The translations under genes were made by a program, and so were the position numbers. Below the pieces are notes generated by a model. That model had not been told where the DNA came from. It made no database searches and saw nothing but the letters and a program-made list of their open reading frames with translations. From Usnea hakonensis (Eukaryota > Ascomycota > Lecanoromycetes > Lecanorales > Parmeliaceae), in NCBI GenBank assembly GCA_013423325.1, contig BLJB01000064.1, positions 62,001 through 126,000 on the forward strand: DNA of 64,000 nt, read 5' to 3'. This document shows, piece by piece, positions 23,012-34,567 of this stretch; the stretch's first letter is position 1, and every line of letters begins with the position of its first letter.

Positions 23012-24460
23012 ATGACGTTTACACCAAATACGCTCGAAGCATCTCAAAGTAATTTAATTCATATCATCATAATAGGTGGAGGGTTGGCCGGGCTTGCAAC
23101 GGCCCTTGGTCTACGAAACACTGGTCATGCTGTCACAGTGCTAGAGCGCGTGGCCGAATTCTCAAAGGTGTGAATGAAGATTTTCTGATTTATCAGTATG
23201 CGAGCTGATCTTGGGCCTTCGGCTTTCTCGAAGATCAGTGCTGGGCTTCATATACCACCCAACGCCACCAATGCTCTGAAATCTTTGGATGTTTTCGCAT
23301 CTGTCAATGACTATTCGATTCAGCCTCACGAGATTTGCATACGATCTTATCGAAGCGGAGCTGTGCTAAGAGACCTAAATCTAGTTCCAGACATGCAGAA
23401 CATCTACAATGCACCATATTTCACTGCTCATCGGGCTACCTTTCACAATACTCTTCTAGATAAAGCCATTGCCGAGGGTGTACGGATTGAACATGGATGC
23501 TTAGTCAATAAGATTGATTTTCCAGAAGCCTCTGTACATTTAGAGAACGGAGACGTCTACAAAGGAGACTTAATCCTCGGAACAGATGGCGAAAATTCTC
23601 AATGTCGGGAACTCATGCTTGCGCGGCCAGACCCACCATACCATAACGGAGACATGATATTCGGGCTCGATATCAAACAAGCAGACATACGTAAGTATGA
23701 GGATCTCCGGGATATCGTGGACCCACCTAAGGTCACCTTTTGGTTCGGTCCTGGCACACATTGTGTAGGCTTCTCGCTGAAGGAAAATGACCTCTTTCAT
23801 ATCATCGGTGGTCTGCCAGATGCGGCCACGAACAAAATACAAGCTCGCCCGCAGCCTGTCAACATACAGGAACTTCGAGATTATCACAAAGACTGGGACC
23901 CGCGTCTTAGAAAACTTTTGAACCTTGCTGATTTCAGCTTGAAATGGACGTCGACCGCGATGAATGAATTGCGGACATGGACTCATCCATCCGAAAAATT
24001 CGCACTTGTTGGCGATGCCGCACATGCAATGACGCCGTTTCTGTAAGCAAAACTTTGCCACTTTGCAGTCGACTTTTCCGCATAAAATCCGATTCTCACG
24101 CTCTTTGTGGTTAGGGGACAAGGTGCGGCGCAATGTATAGAAGACGCGGCCACCCTTTCTACGCTTTTTGCTCACCTGTCTCACAAGTCGCAAATTCCCG
24201 AACTCCTCACAGTCTATGAGAGTTTGCGAAAACCAAGGGCGCTGGAATTGCAGCGGCGCAGTCTCAGTATGCGCACAGTATACGGCATGTACGATGGCGA
24301 TGAGCAGATGATGCGTGATCGACAGCTGACCCTCTGCGAGCCATTCGAGGGGTATGTCGTACCTTGGATGGATCCAGAGTTTCAGAAATGGATGTATACG
24401 TATGATGCGGCAGCAGAGGCGGAGAAAGCTTGGCAGAAATCTCGATGCCATGATGGGTAG
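23012..24460 (+). CDS. FAD-dependent monooxygenase (salicylate hydroxylase-like)
   Basis: Three exons (23012-23167, 23234-24042, 24115-24460) give 436 residues, the normal size for class A flavin monooxygenases. The Rossmann FAD motif is near the start (IIIIGGGLAGLATALGL), followed by a conserved ISAGLHIPPNA strand, a DG motif (ILGTDGENS) and the FAD ribose-binding GD motif (ALVGDAAHAMTPF then LGQGAAQCIEDA). Such enzymes use NAD(P)H and O2 to hydroxylate aromatic or activated carbon; the substrate cannot be read from sequence. The gene stands between two AT-rich blocks next to the RiPP genes and may supply an oxidation step. A typical catabolic role is the alternative. All junctions are in phase. 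Confidence 0.88.
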
Positions 24461-24863
24461 GGAAGGTAGTACACTGAGGCTGGTATAACACTTTCCTGTT
24501 GGAATCAGCGCTGCAATATGCTTGATCATTGGAGGACTACCAACAGTGTCAGTGGGCCAAGAACACTAGGCCAGTGTTCACCAGCTGAACGACGATGGCT
24601 CAGAATCATGGCTGAAGCTAAAATAGCCCGATATGCTAGACTTTGATGGGTGGACAGATATCTAGACAACGTATAGATTCTTTGGACACCTTGTAGCGTG
24701 CTGAATCCAAGCTCGTATTTGTGTACACTGATTTACATTGAAAAATGCAGGTATGCATTACGAAAAAGTAATTGACATTTTCCATCATCACACCAGTGGC
24801 CAATTGCAACGCAGACTCTCGAAGCGAGACTACTCCCATAGTAGTACAGTTGTCACAATTGGA
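24461..24863. other. Short intergenic region, convergent genes
   Basis: The FAD monooxygenase (+) and the rhodopsin-like gene (-) end here. I see no gene in it. Confidence 0.55.
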
Positions 24864-26133
24864 TTAGACAACGTTGGCGCACTCTACAATATCGATGTCG
24901 GAGACCACTTTGATCCTTGGGTCGTTTACCTGCGTACGTGTTTGCGGCCAATTGTCAGATTGGCTTGAAAGAGTATGGGAATTGTCGCCAGTCAACGACC
25001 GCTTTGATGTACTAGGGAGCTCTGAGGGGTAGTTGTTCATGCGATAATTTGTTGGAATGAGGTTGTAGTTGGAATCCACCTTGTGCGTCACGAAGCGCTC
25101 CCAAAGCGGTTTGAGAGGAGGGACGTTGCCGCAAACAATCATGACGAAGGCCTCGGCCCCTGTCCAGGCTTCAATGTTGTAACTCTCCCCTTTGAAAGAT
25201 TAGTGGCCTACTCGCGGAACACGACACATATACTTACAGGTAAAATCGGACCTAGCTGTAAGATCGAGCAGGTATTGAACTTTGATTCCGCTGAACAGAG
25301 CGGCACTGACAGAGATAATTAGCGTGCTATGGTTTTGTATGGAGGCAGTATACTCACACAAGGCCTAGGCCTAGCAGACAGCACAAGGCAATTCGCTTTG
25401 AAACATCCATCTTCAAGTTCCAGAAGATTGTGATTGGGAACAGTGCCAACAAGACGTCTAGAAATATGTTCCATGCTATATTCCATCAGCGAATATACTC
25501 TCATCGTGTAACGTGTTCGGTACCAGCCAAGAAGAAATTATAGTGTTCTTGGACATCAGGATTCCAGCAGTGAGCTGGAAGACCCGGAGTCCACAGTGCC
25601 CTTGGAGGATTGCACTGTACAAAGGTAAAGATGCACCCGAGCGAGTTGACGATGAAAACTGAGACTATCACAGCGTACAAGACACATCTGCGCCAGAAGC
25701 TGGTTTTACCCGAGATCCTCAGAATCAGAATTGCCACAGACGCCTTGCCTGTGGCGAATAAAAATATTCCCCAAGGCTGAGATATCCAGCTCCATTTGAC
25801 GGCCTGAAGGGTTTGCTCTGGAGTCAGATAGTAGAGATGGCGACTTCCCCCAATACTTGCAAGATAGGTGACAAAACATGTCATGATCAGGAAAAGAGTC
25901 TATGGAGAGTTAATGAGATCAGTCGGGTATGTCTAAGGGAGGTGGCAAAGGCTTACGACAGTGATGAGCATCATCCAGTCATCGACGCCAAGGTTCCGCA
26001 TGGAAATCCTAGCATAGAAGCGAAGTCCGACGATGATCATGGCTAGTGCGCATTCTGTCCAGAACATAGCTATCAAACTAGGGCCCCTATCTTGGTCACC
26101 ACCCACAGGCGGAGGGCCTTTAGGAGTAGACAT
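24864..26133 (-). CDS. Fungal rhodopsin-fold (PTH11-like) seven-helix membrane protein
   Basis: Five exons (26133-25957, 25899-25524, 25475-25358, 25305-25238, 25189-24864) join in phase to 354 residues. Family hallmarks are present: the first helix ends in GLRFYARISMRNLGVDDW; later come WSWISQPWGIFLFATGKASVAI, an FVQCNPPRALW loop, WNIFLDVLLALFPITIFW and a last helix before CGNVPPLKPLW. The C-terminal tail of about 80 residues is polar and Ser/Thr-rich, presumably cytosolic. Relatives are common beside secondary-metabolite clusters and some (PTH11) act as surface receptors. Ligand and role here are unknown. The start was placed at MSTPKG; an upstream in-frame Met exists, but its extra residues do not look conserved. 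Confidence 0.85.
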
Positions 26134-28871
26134 CGTGAAGACTGGAAAGTCAAAGGTTTGCAATCTTAAAACGTTGAATCGGTGCCCACAGGAAGTTTTC
26201 AACCGAGGAGAATACACTATGACTTATAGTAGCAATGGTCAGAATTTGCGGCACGGTTTAAAAAAATAATTCGATTATCTCTCATTCTAAGACACATGGT
26301 CGTAAGATCACAGCCTCGTACTTCCCACACTGTATTCTTAGGATGGCGCCTAATTGGACTGAGATCAGAAAGCTTATTCTAAAGCTATAGGATCGCTGTG
26401 TTTTGCAGTATTCCGATGAGAGGCACGGTAAGCCATGTTTCAGAGCATTCGGAAACTAACTGTGGTTGTGGACCTATCCATTTCGGACATATAAGATCAG
26501 CCACGAACTGCTGCACTTCTATATGGCGGTAAAAGTCCGAGAGAGAGTAGATACCTTATTGGAGGTCGCAAATGTAACGTGAGTCCCAAATTTACGTTGC
26601 CAATCTGAATCTGAAAGAAATATGTTTTCATTGGCCTCTGGGAGGTGTGGTGCGGCTCGCATTGCTGTGGTGGTGTGAAGATCAAACGCCCACATCCACA
26701 GAGCAGCACCTAGGAAATTTTCAAAATTTATCTGCGACTTCCATGATTCCCAAAATCACTCTACATGGTTTCGAGCCTGTCCCGGTGTCTGCAACGTACT
26801 AGCAGTGATATATACTTGTGCGCTGCAAACCATTGCAGCACCACTGGTCCTCATCATCAAATTGGAGGGATCCTCATCATCAAATTGGAGGGATTCAGAT
26901 ACGTATTGCGTCCTCATAGATTTTTGGCATGCAGTATGCAGTAGCGCGATTCGCAAGCATAGGTTGTGGGTACCTCCTTCCGGCCAGAGCTGTGTAACCT
27001 GCGAGGAGCTCTTTTCGAGGAGCTCTTTTTGGCTGTGTACTAAAGCTGACTCTATTTCCAGCGTAAGGGATCTGTGCAAGTCTTCAGGATCATCCTATTA
27101 TATTCGCAGGATGGGTGGATATGATTAGCCCTCAGAAGTCAAGTCAGATCATATCATGCACGATTGGTCCCGTGCACCTTGCCGAAGGGGTCTGACTGCT
27201 GACGCGAGACTCAGGCAACAAGTTGTGTGTGACCCAGCTGAGTGATCGCTAAACAAATTACGAACCATCGCGAAAATGGCTTGCAGATATGTTGTACGTA
27301 CCCTTTACGTAGACATAACATTCCAAATATACGATAAAAGCTCGTCAGCGGATATTCCATATCAAGGAATTGGTGCGAATCACGAGTGCCGCTTTTCCGT
27401 GCGGGGTGGAACTGCAGGCGGTTCACCTACGGAGTAGGTAGCATCATTTTTGCATTGAAACAAGATAGCCAGTGTGGCGCCCGGTAATCCTCCGCGGAAG
27501 GGTCGTAGTTCATCATATCGCCGTCTGATTCGGTGAGGGTGCATAAGGGGCTTAGACCCCGCCTCCGAATTTGGGCGACAATGCGCGCAGATATCTGGTC
27601 ACACACCCCTGCATTGCATCCAAGCAGGGTATATCCGGCTGACACGGCAATCTCAATGCGCCTCCTTTTCGCATGGATGCATATCGATGAATACTACTGG
27701 CCTAGTCATATGTGCAAACCGCCTTGACGGAGCAGGGAAAGAGTAGAACCGTAGAAGACCGCCCATCACTTTCATACCTAGTAGCTTAAACCAAAAACAA
27801 TTATAACTAGAGATATAACTAAGCTTTAAGTTTTTATATATAGGAAAACTAATTACTACTAATTTTACACTATTATTACTATTATTTTTATAATAAGATA
27901 GTGGTAAAACCTTAGTAAAGAATTTAATTAACTATTCTTATTTATAGTATTCTTAAAATAAGTACTTAATCTATTACGGATTTCTATATTTTCTAATATC
28001 TATAGTATAAACGAGATAATAGCTATATAGATTAAAACTATAATATTTATTTTAATCTAGATATTATAGTTATTCTCTTTATATATATATATATTATATA
28101 ATACTAGATAATTATTTAGAGATATAAGTTACTTTTCGCGAAGAGATTAAATTATTATTATTATTTCGAACGTATTCTTTATATTATAAAAGTAGTACTA
28201 TCTATATAGCTAAAAGAGCGCCGAGTCTATCGAAGTAGAAGTTCGTATCTAATTTTCTATATATTCGTAATACTTTATATAAGTTATAGTATTCTTAATA
28301 GATAACTAATTAGTAATCTACTATAAATTACTATAATTCGTTATAATAGTAGATTAGTTCGAATAGTCTAACTATTTATCTACTTTAAAGATTATATTAT
28401 AGATTTTTATATATATCTCGATTTTATTACTTATGTACTTCTAGATCGAAGTATCTTAAGATAGTTAAACTTAAATTATAGTATTTCTTTTATTACTTAG
28501 TTAGTAAAGTAACTTTACTATATCTATATATTTTATATTAATCTTAAAGTACTAGACTAACGATTTAAAAATAATAATATGTTGATTAATTACTAAGTAC
28601 TATTGTATTGTAACTTAAGTGTTCAGGCCGGGGCACAGGTAGGCCCACTTCCAAGCGTTGTAAATGCTCTGGACCAATGTACAACTGCGGCAGCGGGTCA
28701 AGAGGGCGCGAAATAGAGCCATCCTACGCATTATTGGGACTGCTTGAAGTACAATTGAGGAAATCTAAGAGACACTAATCAGAAGTGAACCAGGACGTAA
28801 GCTTGCTCCAAGATCCGAAGTCTTGTCCACAAAAGTTTCACGCCATCTTGAAAAGCGATTTTACGGAGGCC
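26134..28871. other. Intergenic region with a large AT-rich block
   Basis: No gene recognised from 26134 to 27780. Small tandem duplications occur there, for example a 21-nt catcatcaaattggaggga unit at about 26854-26894 and gaggagctcttttt at about 27001-27029. From about 27780 to 28620 the DNA is extremely AT-rich with ata/tat/tta words and stops in every frame, like a RIP-degraded transposon. The last 250 bp are the promoter of the O-methyltransferase. Confidence 0.6.
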
Positions 28872-30293
28872 ATGGAGGCATTCATCGCTCAGGCACAGAC
28901 TCTAGCTACTACTGCAGATGAAAATGGCCGTAAAAAGATACTAGACACCCTACGTGATGCCCAGTACTCTTTGGAGACACCCTTCGACACTTTGCAAAGG
29001 CTCGCCGGCTTGGTCAGTATATTTCAGCTAGCTTTCCTTATCCGTGCAGCACGCATGATAGTGTTGAGTGGCCCCTATCCCACTGACGGCTTCGGCATAG
29101 CATCTTCAAATCGCCGGTGCTCGTCTGGGTGTTGATCTCGCTGTATTCGACGCTCTTTCCCGCAACAAGAATCCATTGAGTGTTGTCGAGCTTGCCGAAC
29201 AATCTGGTGCAGCACCGGAACTTATGGGTATTCAGCACGCCCTTCATTCTAGGCTCACAGTACTAACTTTCAAGTAGGTCGCATTTTGCGATACTTGGCT
29301 TCTATCGGTATGTTGAAGGAGACAGGCAAGGATGAGTTCACAGCGAACAACATCACCAAAGTTCTTGCCGACCCGAACTACCAGGGAGGCGTTCATCATT
29401 TGTAAGTCTTATACTCATGAAGTTTACCACTGCAAGGCTAATACCTGGTTGTCTCAGCTTCGATACGGTCGGTCCAGTCTTCCAAGAGCTCCCTGACTAC
29501 CTAGCAGAAACAAAGTACAAGAACATCACGGACAATGGGAAGACTGTGATTCAAAAAGCTTTCAATATAGATATCCCAGGCTTCATTTGGTTTCCCAGTC
29601 AACCCAAGCGCTTCGCGTACTTCCAACAAGTCATGACCGTCCAACGGGCAGGCGCTCTCGACTGGCTTTCGGTGTTCCCGGTCCAAAAGGAGGTCGGCAC
29701 GTGGTCCGCAGAGCCGAACAAGGCGGTCTTCGTCGACGTTGGCGGTGGTTTCGGCCATCAGTGCCTTGCATTTAAATCCAAGTACCCCAACCTCGACGGC
29801 CGCGTCATCTTGCAGGATATCCCACAGACGTTGGAGCACGTGCCGCCGATGGAGGGCGTGGAAGTTATGGTGCAGAACTTCTTCGAGCCGCAGGCGATCA
29901 AAGGCAAGTCGCTTTGTCAAAGACAACCCCTGAGCAGTGTGCCTTCTTTCGATGCCTGGATCTGCTGACAATAGTCCAGGAGCCAAGTTCTACTACCTGC
30001 GCAATATTTTACACGATTGGCCGGATGACAAATGCGTCGCAATCTTGAAGAGCTTGATCCCATACATGGACAAGGACTCACGAATTTTGATCGACGATAT
30101 GGTACTTCCAAACACTGGCGTGCACTGGCAGGCTGCACAATTGGATCTGACTATGATGGCGGCGCTTGGATCCGTTGAGCGCACCAAGGAGCAGTGGTAT
30201 GCGCTCATGGAGAGCGCTGGGCTCAAGATTCTGCACATATATACATACACTACGTCATTACAGGACTCTGTTATTGTGGCTGTGGCCAAATAA
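28872..30293 (+). CDS. O-methyltransferase (sterigmatocystin 8-O-methyltransferase type)
   Basis: Five exons (28872-29012, 29101-29227, 29278-29401, 29458-29903, 29980-30293) encode 383 residues, normal for the family. The N-terminal dimerisation part (ILDTLRDAQYSLETPFDTLQRL) and winged-helix region (LGVDLAVFDAL) precede the SAM-binding motif VFVDVGGGFGHQ, then ILQDIP and the acidic/aromatic patch. The catalytic region reads FYYLRNILHDWPDDKC, His being the general base in this family, followed by ILIDDMVLP. The fourth intron uses a GC donor (G|GCAAGT); only this choice keeps the conserved IKG-AKFYY frame. It methylates a hydroxyl on a small molecule, here possibly the RiPP product. ATG 28872 was chosen because the frame upstream has no ATG and does not resemble the family. 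Confidence 0.9.
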
Positions 30294-30573
30294 AGAAAGG
30301 TAACCTCGCTTTACTGAGACTGGGAAACACACACTCTTTCAAAGTCGATAAGTATGTTAAGATGACTTGAGCAAGCCTTTTAGGCAGGATAGAAAAAATA
30401 CACTTCTTTCACACTGTACCTTCTGATCTAGAGTTGGCCTTCAACAATTACCAATGCCATCGAGTGAGGATTTAACCAAAGAGGAAGCTTCGACTACACA
30501 ACCTTCTAGCCACTAGTGAATTGCTGTGCTCTCTAGAACCGAGCCCGTTGCCCATCAACAAGGTACCGAGATA

Positions 30574-31488
30574 TTACGCCGCGGCCAAGGCCGGATTTGT
30601 CATGCTCGCTACTTCCTCATGGCTCACCATACGATTCTTGTGAGATGATAGCATCTCCTCCCAATCAACACAACGGTGTGGCACGCGCCTTGTATCCAGC
30701 ATTGGCTTGTCAGTCTTGTCCCACTTGAAGGTGGCCAGCGCCGACGTATCAGCATGGCACATGGCCGCGGAGCGTAGCCAGTCGATACAGTGGTCTCAAC
30801 CGATGTCAGCTGCGGCATGGTCTGGAACAACTGGTGCTCACTCACCAATGTGGACCTCAAGATGCTGGCGATCATGAGCGGTCATGTTGGGGTGGTAGTG
30901 CTCTCTGTAGCTCCATTGGCGAAGCATTTTCTGCCGCGCCCTATCAGTATTTCGCCATTGATTCTTAAGAGGGATGAGTAGCCACTGACCACACAGTGCA
31001 ATTCGTGGAACACGCCAAGCCAGGCGAGGTAGCCTCCCCCAGGGAGTTGGACGGACTTCTGGCCGTGAGCTTCGAGCTCTGCTTTGCTGACACGGATGCT
31101 CATGTTTCCCATGAGCTCGTGCCAGGCGATATCGGTTTCAAGAGATGGGGGCCCGGCGAAGGGGCTCTCGTTGAACTTGGTATAGAGCTGGGGCTTGTAC
31201 TTTACTGCCAGACCCGCAAAGACTGCACCAAGTGTTTAGAGGGTACCAGTCCGGGTCTCGAGCTGAGGATTTCGTACCTTGATTCATCTCTCCACAGTGC
31301 GCAGTGGTTTGCTGGATTATGATAAAACTAGTCAATGTGTAAACCGCAACCAAAAGGATATGTACCATCAGACCGCTGGGCAACCATCGACTGCGCGGCT
31401 TGATGGGTTGAGAATAGAGACTTTCTTCAAAAAGTAGCTCGCACTTATCGTCCGTGGACAAGAATGGCTCATGCTCTTTTGCAACCAT
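30574..31488 (-). CDS. UstYa/DUF3328-family oxidase, copy 1
   Basis: Four exons (31488-31278, 31222-30990, 30930-30846, 30794-30574) give 249 residues with exact phase. After a polar cytosolic tail there is one transmembrane helix (LMVHILLVAVYTLTSFIII, about residues 40-58), then a lumenal domain. Both family motifs are intact: HELHCV plus KMLRQW, split by intron 2, and DHCIDWLRSAAMC, immediately after intron 3; a third HRCVDW follows. These His/Cys residues are thought to bind metal. UstYa proteins catalyse oxidative macrocyclisation of ribosomal peptides and related couplings. The gene faces away from the peptide precursor, sharing a 541-bp intergenic promoter, and converges on the O-methyltransferase. 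Confidence 0.9.
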
Positions 31489-32029
31489 ACTGTTAAGTCT
31501 ATCGTGAGATTGAATGGCGATGAAGCGAGTCTGCGGTAGTTTAGCAGAGGCGGGAAGTTCAGGTTGAGCTCTACCCTAATTACGGTCCAGATCCAAGAAG
31601 CTTATCCTTTGTCGAAAAAATACGGGATCTACATTCGGGATTTGGAGGATTAGAAGATGCATACGGGTCTGCCAGGGTCCTGGTCTTACTGGTCGGGCTA
31701 TAACACCTTGCGTATTGCTCGTCAAAAGAGCCACGGAGATAGCAAGACATCCCTGATCTGTAATGCCAAGCTAGACCAGGTTTAGTCCGACGGTCCAGAA
31801 CATTATGTGATAGAAAAGTTGCAGCTCCGCCTGCATATGCCCGAGGGCAGTCCAAATCCGTCGAGCAGCTTGAGAACATGATGTAAAACAGTATGCTGGT
31901 ATGCCCAGTTTGAAGCGGGGTATTATTTCCTATAACTAGCGCTTACAGTTTTGTCTATAAGTGCAGTGCCTTCCCCTCTCGCCATTCAACGCACTTTCGA
32001 CGAATCACTCCCCTGGACCAAAACGAACG
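31489..32029. promoter_or_regulatory. Divergent promoter between UstYa copy 1 and the peptide precursor
   Basis: This 541-bp stretch carries no convincing gene. A weak minus-strand frame (31580-31879) has no family features. Both flanking genes start outward from it, so it should hold their shared control sites. Confidence 0.5.
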
Positions 32030-32336
32030 ATGAAGCTCTCTGCGATTATCTTCCTTGCTACGATGGGGGTGTGCGTTTGGGCTGCACCAAAATCCAATGG
32101 TATGCTGCCCTTGTATCCACCTGTGAGCACCTGACTGATAGTACATAGTGGTATCTCGCGGTATGGCCAATACTCGACAACCCGTATGATCATTCGAGCT
32201 AATTGCCGTAGCGGCTGCCGACGTTGATGACAATATTGTCTATCCTGACTTCAAAAGCGACGACGATAATATTGTCTATCCCGAATTCGACCGCGATTCT
32301 GAAATTGTGTACCCCGATGCGTATACCGATGACTAG
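32030..32336 (+). CDS. Candidate dikaritin-type RiPP precursor peptide
   Basis: Two exons (32030-32099 and 32212-32336) encode 64 residues; this was too short and spliced to appear as a single open frame. Residues 1-18 form a signal peptide (Lys, hydrophobic core, cleavage expected after VWA). The mature part is very Asp-rich and carries three tandem repeats: NIVYPDF, NIVYPEF and EIVYPDAY, spaced by 4-5 residues. Intron borders are GTATGC and CCGTAG; the two other nearby AG sites I tested (32148 and 32198) lead quickly to stops, so the splice is well determined. Repeated short cores in a secreted peptide beside UstYa genes is the hallmark of dikaritin precursors. No dibasic Kex2 site separates the repeats; only single Lys or Arg occur. 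Product and bioactivity are unknown. Confidence 0.8.
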
Positions 32337-33052
32337 GCGTGACTGCATGAGCCGTCAGCAGGGATAGAATAGGCGGCAAGAGTAACCAGTGGAGATCATA
32401 TCGCGTCTAGAGGTTTATGTACTAGGATATGACATGCACTCTCACGGCTTTAGTCTGCGATATGTCTGGGTAGCAGCTAGGGACGCAATATTGTAGAAAC
32501 GTACAGAAACTTTAATTCACATGATTGATCATCAGAGCTACTAAATGTCCATCCCATGATCCAAAATCTTCCCGGCACAGCGTGTTGCGAAACCTTGGTC
32601 CATGTACTGTGTACATGTACCCCTCACTACGCACTGACCGTATCTGCGGGGCGCAGAGAGTGGATCAACAACCCAATCAAATAGCAAGATCTAGGACCAT
32701 GTGACCACAACAACGCGCTGATTTGCCAATAGATCCTACAGTAACGCATTCCCCATAAGGTAGGCAGTGGCAGCCTCTCAACTTGGGGAGCCCTCGGGCT
32801 ACAACGTGCGTCAGCTACAATTCGCCCAATCTCGCCAACAACGGGAGAAAAAAAGAATTGACTAGTGTTGGAAATTGAAGGAGGGGCCGGTCTCTTACCG
32901 CCTCCGAATGCTCGAACTGGTAGCTAGAATAGACGATTTTCCATCGATCTTGCATGTCATAGATCCTAGCCATAATCACGACTTTGCCTCGATGAACTTC
33001 GAGGTATCGCTCTCGTTCAATCTTTGAAATTATATTCCCGCAAATTAAAAAA
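32337..33052. other. Intergenic region between precursor and second O-methyltransferase
   Basis: No gene recognised. It contains the precursor 3' end and the promoter of the next gene. A minus-strand frame at 32815-33168 overlaps the methyltransferase start and shows no motif. Confidence 0.5.
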
Positions 33053-34426
33053 ATGGCGTCAGTAAGCAGGATAGCAGAGCTCGCGTCTTTGATCCAAATA
33101 CACACTTTGAGAGTGGACGAGTATATATCATCAAATGGCCTACCGTCTCCCAGCTTTGATGCGGACATGCCAGCGCAACTTCATCTTCCAGAAAGAATCC
33201 AATCATCGTCGACTGCGGTGATTGAGGCGACTAGCGAGCTCCATTCTCTCATGCTTGGTCCAATGGGCTTCTTGTTACACCAAGTCGATAGTCCGGTAGG
33301 TAGACGATGCTTACACGACTGACTTCGGCTTATCTTTCCAGCACAACCTCATCAGCCTGCATGCTATTAGCCGTTTTCAGATGGCGTCATCTTTTCCCGT
33401 CGACAAGGAAACAACAGTGGCGAAAATAGCCCAGAAATGTCAGCTGGACGAAGATGAGACTCGCCGAATTCTTCGCCACGCAATCACAAACCACATCTTC
33501 GCCGAGTCCAAGACCGGCTCCATCGTACATACGGCTGCTTCTAGCACGCTAGCTCAGGTCCCTCTATTACGTGAATGGCTCGAACAGGCATGTGATGATA
33601 TGTGGCCAGCCGCTTCCAGGTACGTCGATGCCATGGCCAGGTGGCCCGCGTCAGGGGAGCCTACGCAGACTGCTTTCAATATTGCTTTTGATACACCAGG
33701 CTCCTATTTTGACGAGACTGCAAAGTCCCCCAACCGCGTTCAAAAATTCGCGGATGCTATGAGCTTCTTCTGCATGATGCCTGGGTTTGAATTAGGTCAG
33801 ATAGTAAGCTTGTATGATTGGGCTTCCTTAGACGCAGCGACTGTGGTTGATGTTGGCGGCTCCAGCGGAGCAGCCGCTCTGGAAATCGTGAGGGCGTTCC
33901 CCTCGGTCAGGGTGGTAGTCCAAGACCTACCCGAAGTCATAAACAACGCGTGTTCTAGTAGCAAGACAGCCGTTCATGACCGAGTTACTTTTGAAGCTCA
34001 TGACTTTTTCGGCGAACAGACCCTCAAAGGTGCGGATGTGTATTTCTTCCGCATGATCCTTCACGACTGGTCGGATAAATACTGCATTCGTATCCTCAGG
34101 AATCTCATCCCTGCTCTGAAACAAGGCGCAAAGATTTTGATCAACGACTTCTGTTTGCCCGATCCCGGTACAATATCCCAGTATCAGGAGCGGAATGCGC
34201 GGTTCGTGATGGGATAATGATGGTGCTTTTCGGATCTCGCTGATCACACATTTGCAGGTGTCACGATCTAGCCATGAAAGCAGTGTTCAATGCGAAAGAG
34301 CGCGATCTCAAAGACTGGACTAACTTGTTTCTCCAAGCAGACTTGAGATTCAAGTTTACAAGAGTACACAAGCTGGCATCGTCCGCTTTGGCTCTGATAG
34401 AAGTCGGCTGGGACGAAGACTTGTAA
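33053..34426 (+). CDS. O-methyltransferase, second copy in the cluster
   Basis: Three exons (33053-33295, 33342-34201, 34258-34426) encode 423 residues. The N-terminus has an extra helical part before the winged-helix region (RILRHAITNHIFAE). The SAM-binding motif is TVVDVGGSSGAAALEIV and the active region FFRMILHDWSDKYCIRIL with the family His, then ILINDFCLP. The C-terminus (WTNLFLQADLRFKFTRVHKL) is complete. It differs clearly from the copy at 28872, so the pair is not a recent duplication. In the cluster it could methylate a Tyr-derived hydroxyl or another site. It converges on the second UstYa gene, 141 bp apart. Confidence 0.9.
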
Positions 34427-34567
34427 TGTGAAAGTAAGTCATCCTATGGGACACGCTTAGCTACCTGACCCTATCTTGTCAACTCTCATGATGTTCCGGG
34501 CCTATACTGACTCGCTATAAATATGAAGAGAACAGCGCCATCATCTGTGACGACCATTTGCGCATGT

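Noticed and set aside
31580..31879. Minus-strand Cys-containing small protein as a second peptide precursor
   Set aside because: No signal peptide or repeated core is visible, and it lies in the divergent promoter region.
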